Part shown: one piece after another, positions 1 to 7,380 of the stretch
Position numbering within the stretch: the stretch's first letter is position 1
Layout of the letters: every line of letters starts with the position of its first letter
Assembly: GCA_022447545.1 (NCBI GenBank)
Contig: JAKVBI010000010.1
Coordinates: 62,001-126,000, forward strand
DNA length: 64,000 bases
Direction of reading: 5' to 3'
Source of the DNA: Myxococcota bacterium
GTDB lineage: Bacteria > Myxococcota_A > UBA9160 > SMWR01
Notes under the pieces: generated by a model
Told to the model about the DNA's origin: nothing
The model's input: only the letters and a program-made list of their open reading frames with translations
The model's database searches: none
Made by a program: the position numbers and the translations under genes

Positions 1-339
1 CGCGGGTTCGAACAGAGGGCTCGACTCGAACTCGAAGGCCGCTTGGATTTTTTCGGCGGGGATGCCGGCATGCTGAGCTCCGTGTGAGGTGTGGGCCTGG
101 CAGTAGATGCAGCCGGAGCTCTGACTCGAGACGAACGCCACCAATTGCTTGAGGCCGCGGGGAAGGGTCCCGCCCATCTGTACCGCGTTGGCAAGTCCGC
201 CGAAGGCCTGCATGACGCTGGGCAGGTGGGCCATGATCAATAGGCTGTTGGGAATGAAGCCCAGGGTGTTCTGGAGGTTCTCGAAGAGGGGTTCAAGTTC
301 GGGCAGTTGATCGCGGTCGAGAGGGGCGACACCAGACAT
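1..339 (-). CDS. AhpD-like / carboxymuconolactone decarboxylase family protein, partial
   Basis: The gene runs off the left edge, so only its first 113 residues are visible. The start ATG at 339 is preceded by an AGGAG Shine-Dalgarno. The visible part is helical and carries C-I-Y-C followed by a nearby His (CIYCQAHTSHGA), the CxxC-xxx-H signature of AhpD-type peroxidase or carboxymuconolactone decarboxylase folds. Such proteins are thiol-dependent alkylhydroperoxidase-like enzymes. AhpD-like proteins exist in Sec and Cys versions; here both motif positions are Cys. It is divergent from the 2-hydroxyacid dehydrogenase across about 230 bases. Substrate unknown. Confidence 0.85.
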   Translation of the reverse strand, partial: MSGVAPLDRDQLPELEPLFENLQNTLGFIPNSLLIMAHLPSVMQAFGGLANAVQMGGTLPRGLKQLVAFVSSQSSGCIYCQAHTSHGAQHAGIPAEKIQAAFEFESSPLFEPA

Positions 340-569
340 CCAGGACTCCTTGGTTTTGGCGCGAGGGCGCTTGTTTTCCCGATTCGGACGAGCGCGTACA
401 GTCTCATATTTCGGTGGGAGCGAAAAGGATGGCCGCACGCACGCACAAGCGTTTGCAACCTGAACCCACGGGGCACGATGATCGCGGCGGACGAGTCCTC
501 TCTGCGGTAAACGCGGGTCAGGGGGTGGGTTGGAATGGCGCAAAAGGGGCAGGTAGGAAAGGGGAGGGG

Positions 570-1556
570 ATGACGGCTCAGGACAGAACGGCATCAGAAC
601 GGTTACGGCTGTTGGTCACGCGCAGGTTGCCCGAAATGGTGATGGATCGGATCGCCAGGGAGTACGAAGTGCAGTTGGCAGATTTGGCTCCAGACCTGGA
701 TGACCGGGTCCTATGGGAAGGGGCGGAGGGATGTGATGCAATTCTGTGTGCCCCGGGTGACTCCCTCGCTGCGGCGTCGATCGCGAATCTTCCCGGGTCG
801 GTGCGCGCGCTGGCGACGTACTCGGTGGGCCATGAGCATATCGACCTCGAGGCGGCGCGTTCTCGAGGGATCGCAGTGTTCCATACCCCGGGGGTTCTGA
901 CCGATGCAACCGCGGAGGTGGCGATGTTGCTTCTTTTGGGGGCGGCGCGACGAGCCTGGGAGGGGCAGGCCCTGGTGCGGAGTGGTAAATGGGCCGGATG
1001 GGAGCCGACGCAGTTGCTGGGCCGAACCCTCGCCGGGAAACGGCTGGGGGTCCTGGGTATGGGCCGCATCGGTTCGGCGGTGGCTCTGCGCGCACGGGCG
1101 TTCGGGATGGAGATCCACTACTGCAATCGAAAGCGCCTTGGGAATCCGTCTGAAGGTGGGGCGGTCTTTCACTCAACCCCTCGAGAACTCTTTTCGAACT
1201 CTGACTTTCTGACCCTGCACTGCCCCGCGTCCGAGGCGACGCAACAGATCCTTGATGCGAGGTCGATCGGTTGGCTTCCGAGGGGAGCGGTGGTCGTCAA
1301 TTCCGCCCGCGGATCTCTGGTCGACGATGCGGCGCTCATAGCAGCCCTGCGCTCGGGGCATCTGGCCGCCGCCGGTCTGGATGTCTACGAGGGAGAACCC
1401 GCAGTGAATCCCGCGTATCTGCAATTGGAAAACGTCTATCTCCTACCCCATCTCGGCAGCGCGACGGTGGAGGCACGCAATGCCATGGGGCACAAGGCCC
1501 TCGATAACCTAGCGGCGTTTTTTGGTGGTTCGGAGGCCCCGAATCGGCTCGTCTAG
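570..1556 (+). CDS. D-isomer-specific 2-hydroxyacid dehydrogenase (glyoxylate/hydroxypyruvate reductase-like)
   Basis: This is a 328-residue NAD(P)H-dependent dehydrogenase reducing a 2-oxoacid to a D-2-hydroxyacid, probably in the cytoplasm. The Rossmann loop VLGMGRIG is at about residues 161-168. The catalytic Arg is in NSARGSLVD (about 247), the Glu is within DVYEGEP (about 274-276) and the His is in LPHLGSAT (about 294). An ATG start at 570 after GGGGAGGGG is preferred over the far-upstream in-frame ATG at 414, which would add 52 residues of unrelated low-complexity sequence. It is followed by a dicarboxylate symporter 75 bases downstream and may be cotranscribed with it. Glyoxylate, hydroxypyruvate or another 2-oxoacid could be the substrate. 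Confidence 0.9.
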   Translation: MTAQDRTASERLRLLVTRRLPEMVMDRIAREYEVQLADLAPDLDDRVLWEGAEGCDAILCAPGDSLAAASIANLPGSVRALATYSVGHEHIDLEAARSRGIAVFHTPGVLTDATAEVAMLLLLGAARRAWEGQALVRSGKWAGWEPTQLLGRTLAGKRLGVLGMGRIGSAVALRARAFGMEIHYCNRKRLGNPSEGGAVFHSTPRELFSNSDFLTLHCPASEATQQILDARSIGWLPRGAVVVNSARGSLVDDAALIAALRSGHLAAAGLDVYEGEPAVNPAYLQLENVYLLPHLGSATVEARNAMGHKALDNLAAFFGGSEAPNRLV

Positions 1557-1631
1557 GCTGGTATCACGCCGTCAATGGCTATGCTCACGGCGATTACGTC
1601 TCCTGCAAAACGATGCACGGAGGAGTCGAGT

Positions 1632-2879
1632 ATGAGTCTCACGAGCAAGATCTTCGTCGGCATGGTGTCCGGTCTGGTGCTGGGCATCCTCCTTCACATG
1701 TTGGGGATCCGTGGCTGGGTGGAGTCCCTGGTCGTGGAGGGTCTTTTCTATGTGGTGGGTTCGATCTTTTTGGCGAGCCTGAAGCTCCTCGTCGTTCCTC
1801 TCGTCTTCGTGTCTTTGGTGTGTGGTACGGCCGCCCTGGATGACGTGAGCAAGTTGGGCAGGGTGGGTGGCAAGACGGTGGGGCTCTACTTGTTGACGAC
1901 GGCTCTTGCCTTGACCTTGGCAGTTCTGGCTGCGGTGATCGTCCGGCCTGGGGATGGCTTCGAGTTGACGACCGATGTCGAATACGTCGCTCAGGCGGCT
2001 CCCACACTTTCGGATACTCTGATCGGGCTGTTTCCCGAGAACCCGATTCGCGCGATGGCCGAGGGGAACATGCTCCAGGTCATTGTCTTCTCGATCCTCT
2101 TTGGTTTGGCGGTCACGTTGTCGGGTGATCCGGGTCGTCGGGTGGTGGCGTTCTTTGAGGATCTCAACGCCACGATTCTCAAGTTGGTCATGATGTTGAT
2201 GTCCCTCGCTCCCTACGGAGTGTTCTGCCTGATCGCCCGGGTTTTCTTTCAGCAGGGAATCGATGCCTTCGAGAATCTGCTGCGTTATTTCCTGCTGGTT
2301 CTCGCAGTGCTTCTGATTCACGCCTTCGTGGTGTATCCATCGCTCCTGGCCTTGATGGCGAAGCTCGATCCTCGGGTCTTCTTGCGTAAGATGCGAGATC
2401 CCGTTGCGTTTGCGTTCAGTACGGCGAGTAGCAATGCGACGCTTCCCGTGACTCTACGCAATGCAGAGCGCCGGCTGGGAGCTGGCAACAGCATCGCGTC
2501 GTTCACGGTTCCGCTGGGTGCCACGATCAATATGGATGGGACCGCCATCATGCAGGGCATCGCGACGGGATTCATCGCTCAGGCCTATGGCATAGAGATT
2601 GGATTCACGGGCTACTTGATGGTGGTGTTGACCGCGACTCTCGCATCCATCGGGACTGCGGGGGTCCCCGGCGTGGGTTTGATCATGCTTGCCATGGTCT
2701 TGAGGCAAGTGAATCTACCCGTCGAAGGTATCGCGCTGATCATTGGCGTGGACCGATTGCTCGACATGGTCCGAACGGCGGTCAACGTTACGGGCGATTC
2801 TGCGGTGACGTGCATCGTCGCAAAGAGCGAGGGGCAGTTTTCCGACGAGATCTATTTGGCAAGATCTCAGGAAGACTGA
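1632..2879 (+). CDS. Dicarboxylate/amino acid:cation symporter (DAACS/SLC1 family)
   Basis: A 415-residue inner-membrane secondary transporter with about eight hydrophobic segments and two re-entrant-loop motifs. The serine-rich hairpin is FSTASSNATLPVT, the cation motif is NMDGTAIMQG, and the substrate-contact stretch is near the C terminus (DRLLDMVRTAVNVTGDS). These are hallmarks of GltP/DctA/GltPh proteins, which import glutamate, aspartate or C4-dicarboxylates with Na+ or H+. The ATG at 1632 follows GGAGGAGTCGAGT. An in-frame ATG at 1575 would add 19 polar residues and has no ribosome site. The Arg and Asp in the last helix favour an acidic substrate, but which one is not clear. Confidence 0.92.
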   Translation: MSLTSKIFVGMVSGLVLGILLHMLGIRGWVESLVVEGLFYVVGSIFLASLKLLVVPLVFVSLVCGTAALDDVSKLGRVGGKTVGLYLLTTALALTLAVLAAVIVRPGDGFELTTDVEYVAQAAPTLSDTLIGLFPENPIRAMAEGNMLQVIVFSILFGLAVTLSGDPGRRVVAFFEDLNATILKLVMMLMSLAPYGVFCLIARVFFQQGIDAFENLLRYFLLVLAVLLIHAFVVYPSLLALMAKLDPRVFLRKMRDPVAFAFSTASSNATLPVTLRNAERRLGAGNSIASFTVPLGATINMDGTAIMQGIATGFIAQAYGIEIGFTGYLMVVLTATLASIGTAGVPGVGLIMLAMVLRQVNLPVEGIALIIGVDRLLDMVRTAVNVTGDSAVTCIVAKSEGQFSDEIYLARSQED

Positions 2880-2909
2880 GGAGGGCCCACGCTGGAACCG
2901 ATGGTGTCG

Positions 2910-3266
2910 CTACTGTTCGCCAGGTAGCGTGGCTTTGACGCCGTGCTCGGCCGAACAGGCTTTTCCAATGGCGATGAAGTCCGCCTGGATGGTTTGGTTG
3001 CCACTGTTGACTTCGATGTAGCTGTATTTTGGCTCGGTTCGCTCGAGCCAGCAGCGGCAGATGCCCTCTTTGAGTTGCAAGTCTCCGATCCGTACGTTGG
3101 TGAGGCAGTTGTTGACCAGGTCGGCGCGTTCTTCTGCTGTCCATTCTTTGGACGAGTCACAGGCTGCCAGGAAGAAGACAACGAGTAGCGGTGCCCATGC
3201 GGCGGTTTGGATCCCGGATTGAATGAGTCGCAGGGCGAAGTTGGGAGTCCGAGGCGGTCGTTTCAT
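2910..3266 (-). CDS. Small putative lipoprotein of unknown function
   Basis: The 118-residue product has a basic N terminus, a hydrophobic stretch and a lipobox ending FFLAAC at about residues 32-37, so it is probably a lipoprotein. The mature part holds further cysteines (NNCLTN, GICRCWLE, KACSAEHG), enough for disulfides outside the cytoplasm. The pattern resembles small periplasmic proteins with paired cysteines, but I do not recognise a named family. The ATG at 3266 has GGAG eight bases upstream; a longer in-frame start at 3326 lacks a ribosome site. It lies downstream of the methyltransferase in the same orientation, about 95 bases away, and converges with the symporter. Confidence 0.7.
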   Translation of the reverse strand: MKRPPRTPNFALRLIQSGIQTAAWAPLLVVFFLAACDSSKEWTAEERADLVNNCLTNVRIGDLQLKEGICRCWLERTEPKYSYIEVNSGNQTIQADFIAIGKACSAEHGVKATLPGEQ

Positions 3267-3361
3267 GGTCGTCTCCAATGCGATCAAGGGTCGAAGTCCA
3301 GAGGCCAATTTTAGCGGATCGTCCATAGTTGGGGTCGGGCGGGGCTCGCTTCCGGTGCTTT

Positions 3362-4024
3362 CTAATCTGTTTCAGTGGAATTGGAACTGGAGGCGCGACC
3401 GAGGGTGATCCACAACGGGTCGCCGGTTGCCGGCGACCGGTCGAATGACTGCACGTCTTCCCAATCGCCGGCACCTGCGATCTGGCTCGAAAGTGAGAAG
3501 TAGGACTCGACGAGTTCGTGAAGCTGGTTCGGGGGCAAGCTGCGCCAGATGGCGACGGCCTTGGTCGGGAACATGCGGTGCGAGTACGCGACGATGTGCG
3601 TCCCCCCGGGCGCCAGAACACGCTGGACCGAGGCGAATACCTCTGCCGGGCGGGTCAGGTATTGAACGGAAACGGCGTTGATCACGGTGTCGAAACGGGC
3701 GTCGGGGAACGGAAGTTCGGGGCTCGTATTGAGGTCGTGTACCACCCGGTTGTTCAATCGTGGATTTTCTTCAAGTTCACGCGAGTTCAATCCCAGGCCG
3801 ACCACTTCGGCGTAGTCGCGATCGTCGGGGAGATGGGAGACCCAGGATGACATCAGATCCAGGATTGCGGCTCCTTCGGGGATCTCGTCGCGGTAGCACG
3901 CAGTCAGGGCTTTGATGGTGGATGGGTCGATGTGGACCACAAAACGCGGTTGATCGTAGAACCAGGGGTCTGGCTGCTCGTCCATGCGCTCGAAGGCTCG
4001 AGGTGGAAAACTCGACGGGTTCAC
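3362..4024 (-). CDS. Class I SAM-dependent methyltransferase
   Basis: A 220-residue protein with a degenerate SAM-binding region. Motif I is represented by AAILDLMSSWVSHLP, an acidic strand by YAEVVGLGLN, motif IV by FDTVINAVSVQYL and post-motif by LAPGGTHIVAYSHRMF. This is the type-11 methyltransferase pattern, although the usual GxGxG is replaced. The GTG start at 4024 overlaps the TGA of the upstream FxsA gene and is preceded by GGAGG, so translational coupling is likely; an ATG 13 codons later has no good ribosome site. It is the last of four coupled genes. Substrate cannot be inferred. Confidence 0.8.
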   Translation of the reverse strand: MNPSSFPPRAFERMDEQPDPWFYDQPRFVVHIDPSTIKALTACYRDEIPEGAAILDLMSSWVSHLPDDRDYAEVVGLGLNSRELEENPRLNNRVVHDLNTSPELPFPDARFDTVINAVSVQYLTRPAEVFASVQRVLAPGGTHIVAYSHRMFPTKAVAIWRSLPPNQLHELVESYFSLSSQIAGAGDWEDVQSFDRSPATGDPLWITLGRASSSNSTETD

Positions 4025-4512
4025 CGGGGTTTGACCTCCGGGTCCGAGGGCGTCGTTTTGAACGGGCCGGAGGGTCGCGCATCTACGTCGACCACCGGGG
4101 GGGTGCGGTCGGCGGTGCGCGTCCAGTCTGTATTCACATGGATACGGCCGGATTGCACCTCCCGGTCGAGCCGTTTGCGGACAGCTTCTTTGAGTCGATC
4201 TCGGGTTCCCGGAATGAGGCACGCGAAACCAAAGAGGTCCGTCAGAACTCCGGGCGTGACCAGGAGTGCTCCAGCGAGGAGGATCAGGGCGCCGTCGATC
4301 AGGGCGTCCCCGGGAAGTCGACCCCCTTGGAGATCTCGTTGGATCTGTCCCAGGGTTCGGAGGCCCTGCCGGCGTGCCAATGTGGCTCCGCCGATTCCGG
4401 TGCAGAAGATCAGGGCGAGCGTTCCGAGGGTCCCCACAATGCGACCAACCTCGATCAGCAAAGCGAGTTCGAGCATGGGGACGAGCACGAAAAGGGCGAC
4501 GAGTCGGCTCAC
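4021..4512 (-). CDS. fxsA: FxsA family membrane protein
   Basis: A roughly 163-residue inner-membrane protein with the FxsA pattern: VPMLELALLIEVG at the N terminus, a TGIGGATLARRQG loop, then a long hydrophobic region ending LVTPGVLTDLFGFACLIPGTRDRL. FxsA of E. coli is named for suppressing F-plasmid exclusion of phage T7; its native role is unclear. The charged C-terminal tail of about 50 residues is presumably cytoplasmic. I chose the GTG at 4512 because the family begins just before the VALFVLVP segment, but no strong Shine-Dalgarno is visible. It sits 44 bases after the HupE-like gene. Confidence 0.85.
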   Translation of the reverse strand: MSRLVALFVLVPMLELALLIEVGRIVGTLGTLALIFCTGIGGATLARRQGLRTLGQIQRDLQGGRLPGDALIDGALILLAGALLVTPGVLTDLFGFACLIPGTRDRLKEAVRKRLDREVQSGRIHVNTDWTRTADRTPPVVDVDARPSGPFKTTPSDPEVKPR

Positions 4513-4556
4513 TCCCAGATTGTTGCACAGGACGGAAATTTCAGGAGTCGGAAGGA

Positions 4557-5807
4557 TCAGGTGTAGCTGCGGGTGATGAACCAGAACACGCCAAGTCCAC
4601 AAATGGCTGCTGAGGCCAATTCGACGACCCACCGTCCCTTGCGGGCGTCTCGGTGTTGTAAAGCGCGCAGAATCGGCCATATGGCAACCACGACGGCCAA
4701 TTGCCCGACCTCCACGCCCACGTTGAAACCGAATAGCGCAGGGACGAGGCGCGCAGTGGGGAGCGAGAGTGTGTCGAGAATCCCTGCGAATCCGAAGCCG
4801 TGGACCAGGCCGAAGGCGAAAGCAATGATCGCCCGTAGGCGCGCGGGATGATGGGCGCGCTCGATCAGGCCGAAGTGACACAGGGAGAAGAGCGCGAGGC
4901 CAGCCAGTGCCGTGCGAGACAGACTCGCCGTTCCCATGACCGTCATCGATCCTAGGGCAAGCAGCGTCGCCAAAGGGATGGCGAGGTGGCGCCCGGACAG
5001 GATCCAACTGTTCTCGATGGCCACCAGAGCAATCGAAAACCCGATCAGGGCTTCCACGGCGGCCCCGTCGGGTTGAAGCACGCCCAGGGCCGCGAGTCCC
5101 AGGGTCACGCTGTGCGCCACAGTGAATGCGGTGACGAGGCCTGCGACTTCTCTCAGGGATTCCGCCAGGAGGAGGAGGGCGATCACGAAAGCCAGGTGGT
5201 CCCAGCCCGATAGGATGTGTTCGAGGCCGAGTCCGAAGTAGCTGGATACCGTGGCCTCTTCTTGGTCCCTGGTTTTCGCGTTTTGGCTCTCGATGGCCGG
5301 ATCGGTGATTGCAAACGAGAATTCCGGGCGGGCACGGGACAGCACCTGATCGAGGATGCGGCCATCGGGAAATTCGAGGCGCACGAACTGCAGGTGAGAG
5401 GGTGCGGCTGCCGTCAAGAAACTCGAATGGATGGTGCGATCGGAGTTCGAGGTTCCCGACTCGGCGATGGGGCATTCGAGTTTCCAACCGAAGGAGACCC
5501 AGCCCTCGGGTGCGGTTAGCGGAAGTGGCTGGTGCTGGGGTGGACAGGCGCCATCTTTCGTCCTCAGGGTGAGGTGCTCGGCCAGGTAGCGGGCTGCTTC
5601 CGCCAGATCTCGGGCCGAAGCTCCCGGGTCGATTCCCAGGCGGGTGAAGTCGAGGCGCGACGCCCGGGCGGTCACCGTCGCACCCTTGTCGGTCAGTTTC
5701 CAGGTGGAGTAGGAGAGGCTGCGGGTATGGGCGTTCGTCAACTGTGCGACGCCCAGCCAACACAGTACGAGAAGGGTCGCGGCCACTCGCAGCCGCCACG
5801 GATTCAA
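4557..5807 (-). CDS. HupE/UreJ family membrane protein
   Basis: The 416-residue protein has a signal peptide (about residues 1-26), an extracytoplasmic domain to about residue 190 and then about six or seven membrane helices. The HupE/UreJ_2 signature GLEHILSGWDHLAFVIALLLL opens the membrane part, and VHGFGFAG is also present. HupE/UreJ proteins are implicated in nickel or other metal uptake, but this long version also occurs far from hydrogenase or urease genes, as here. The start is TTG, overlapping the TGA of the upstream PPIase (TTGA) and preceded by GGAG, so the two genes are coupled. No nickel enzyme is seen in the window. Confidence 0.85.
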   Translation of the reverse strand: MNPWRLRVAATLLVLCWLGVAQLTNAHTRSLSYSTWKLTDKGATVTARASRLDFTRLGIDPGASARDLAEAARYLAEHLTLRTKDGACPPQHQPLPLTAPEGWVSFGWKLECPIAESGTSNSDRTIHSSFLTAAAPSHLQFVRLEFPDGRILDQVLSRARPEFSFAITDPAIESQNAKTRDQEEATVSSYFGLGLEHILSGWDHLAFVIALLLLAESLREVAGLVTAFTVAHSVTLGLAALGVLQPDGAAVEALIGFSIALVAIENSWILSGRHLAIPLATLLALGSMTVMGTASLSRTALAGLALFSLCHFGLIERAHHPARLRAIIAFAFGLVHGFGFAGILDTLSLPTARLVPALFGFNVGVEVGQLAVVVAIWPILRALQHRDARKGRWVVELASAAICGLGVFWFITRSYT

Positions 5808-6679
5808 GGCAATTGCTCCGAAATCGTCACCTGGCCGGTTGCCCGCAGATTGTCGAGGGTCTGGCGGACCGCGCGATCTCCTTCCCGGCGCTTCATTTCT
5901 GCCCGCACTTCGCCTTCGATCTGAGCCAATGCCGGCAGACTGGGAGCGGCCTTCTCGGTGATCTGTACCACGTGAACCCCCTGGGCCGAGCGTACGGGGG
6001 CGGAGTGGGTGCCCGCTTGGAGGGGGAGTGCGGCTCGCAGGACCGTGGGCCCGAGATAGTTGCGCAGTTTCGACGGGGGGAGGGGGGCGTCTGGGATCGG
6101 CGCGATCTCTCTGTCTCCGAGTTCGCGCTTGACGACACTGAAGGACTCTCCCGCATCGAGGCGCTCGGTGGCCCGTCGAGCGATGTCCATCGCTTCGCTG
6201 TCGCTGCGGCGTGACCCGGAGCCCACGAAGATCTGGCGTAAGCGAATTCTTCCAGGCCGGGTGAAGTAGTCAGCATGGTCTCGGTAGAAGCGCCGGACTT
6301 GTGACTCCGTGGGGGAGAAATCGTCCGTCGACGCCACCAGAGATCCCATGACCGCGGAAACGAGGTCGCCGCGGACACGGCGGTCGCTCTCGGCGAGCCC
6401 CAGGGCAAGTGCATATTGCACCATCAACTCTTCGTCCACGAGCCGATCGAGGACGTGACGGTGATCCTCGGGGGTCATGGCGCTGCGCCGGTCCGACGCC
6501 AGGGCGGCTACGGCGCGGCGGTAGTCGTCGCGTCGGATCGAGACGCCATTGACCCGTGCCACCGTTTGGTCCGGGAGGATGGAAAGATCGGGGGAGGTCG
6601 AGATGAGGCTCGACGCGGCCATGGCCAGGCCTGCCGCCGCGCCGATTGCGAGAAGGACTGTGGCACGTCGGTCCGTCAT
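5804..6679 (-). CDS. Parvulin-type peptidyl-prolyl cis-trans isomerase, SurA/PpiC-like
   Basis: The 291-residue protein begins with a membrane or signal segment (about residues 8-25). An N-terminal chaperone-like helical region follows (VARVNGVSIRRDDYRRAV ... DRLVDEELMVQYAL) and then a parvulin domain (IRLRQIFVGSG ... FSVVKRELGDRE ... GVHVVQITEKAAP). It would assist folding of exported proteins in the periplasm. The ATG at 6679 has GAGGG upstream; an extended reading frame to 7606 is only an open frame antisense to other genes. It is the first gene of a four-gene minus-strand operon with the HupE-like protein, FxsA and a methyltransferase. Confidence 0.85.
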   Translation of the reverse strand: MTDRRATVLLAIGAAAGLAMAASSLISTSPDLSILPDQTVARVNGVSIRRDDYRRAVAALASDRRSAMTPEDHRHVLDRLVDEELMVQYALALGLAESDRRVRGDLVSAVMGSLVASTDDFSPTESQVRRFYRDHADYFTRPGRIRLRQIFVGSGSRRSDSEAMDIARRATERLDAGESFSVVKRELGDREIAPIPDAPLPPSKLRNYLGPTVLRAALPLQAGTHSAPVRSAQGVHVVQITEKAAPSLPALAQIEGEVRAEMKRREGDRAVRQTLDNLRATGQVTISEQLP

Positions 6680-6996
6680 CGGACCCTCTGGCCCCCGTTT
6701 TTGTCGCAGCCGACGGCCAAATTCCCCCCGGCCGAGTCTTCGGGAGCCCCGACTCTGCCCGCGGTGCAACGGGACGTACGCAACGTCACGCGGGCACCAT
6801 ATCACTGCGGCGTCTCGATTTCGACGCGAGGGTGGCCCGAGTCGGGGCGGCCTGCCCGTTTTTAAGGAGGTTTTCGGTCCGACAGGAACCCCTTCGACCA
6901 TTGGCGGGTTGCCGGGCGTGATCGGACGTGGTCTAATCGGCAGCGCATTGTCGGTCCGCTCGCTGTTCGAGGGTCCGCTGCGAAGGAGAACTCGAG
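6680..6996. other. Divergent intergenic region, 317 bases
   Basis: The region separates the minus-strand PPIase operon from the plus-strand ferredoxin and should hold promoters for both. An AAGGAGG-like sequence in a T-rich patch is visible near 6862-6873 but has no convincing start after it. I see no RNA gene, clear operator or terminator. Confidence 0.5.
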
Positions 6997-7188
6997 ATGA
7001 AGATCGTTGTCGATTACGACCTGTGTGAATCGAATGCGGTGTGCATGGATGTATGCCCCGAGTGCTTTCGCGTGGAGGAAGACGACTCGTTGACCGTGTT
7101 GATGGAGTCGCCGCCCGAGAACCTCCGGAGCAAGGTCGAGGAATCCATCCGCCTCTGCCCGCGACAAGCCATCGCTCTCGAGGAGTAG
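6997..7188 (+). CDS. Small [3Fe-4S]-type ferredoxin
   Basis: A 63-residue acidic ferredoxin of the kind that donates electrons to bacterial cytochromes P450. Cysteines are at 10, 16, 20, 23 and 54. C10-x5-C16 plus C54-P55 match the three ligands of [3Fe-4S] P450 ferredoxins. C20-P21, where that group usually has Ala-Pro, and C23 are extra. A strong AAGGAGAACTCGAG precedes the ATG. It stands alone, but two P450 genes (48 and 53.5 kb) lie in the window and are plausible partners. A [4Fe-4S] or interconvertible cluster is possible because of the additional cysteines. Confidence 0.88.
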   Translation: MKIVVDYDLCESNAVCMDVCPECFRVEEDDSLTVLMESPPENLRSKVEESIRLCPRQAIALEE

Positions 7189-7380
7189 GCGCGATCTGAC
7201 GCGCGGGCTCAGGAGCAGAAGGCGACCGGCCGTGGCGAGGGGGCCCCTCAACCGGAAGGCCCCGTCCTTTGAGCGCATGAAGGGCTTCGTGTTCCTTGCG
7301 GCCCACCTGGGGTGGGTTCGGTTCGTAGCTCAGGCTTCGCGAGGGGGTGGGGTACCCTGGTGGGTTCCTGCGTGTGATCG

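Noticed and set aside
4021-5799. 592-residue minus-strand open frame covering fxsA and extending across the HupE-like gene
   Set aside because: Only the last 163 residues match a family; the rest is antisense-free but out of frame with the HupE-like gene and is arginine/proline-rich noise.
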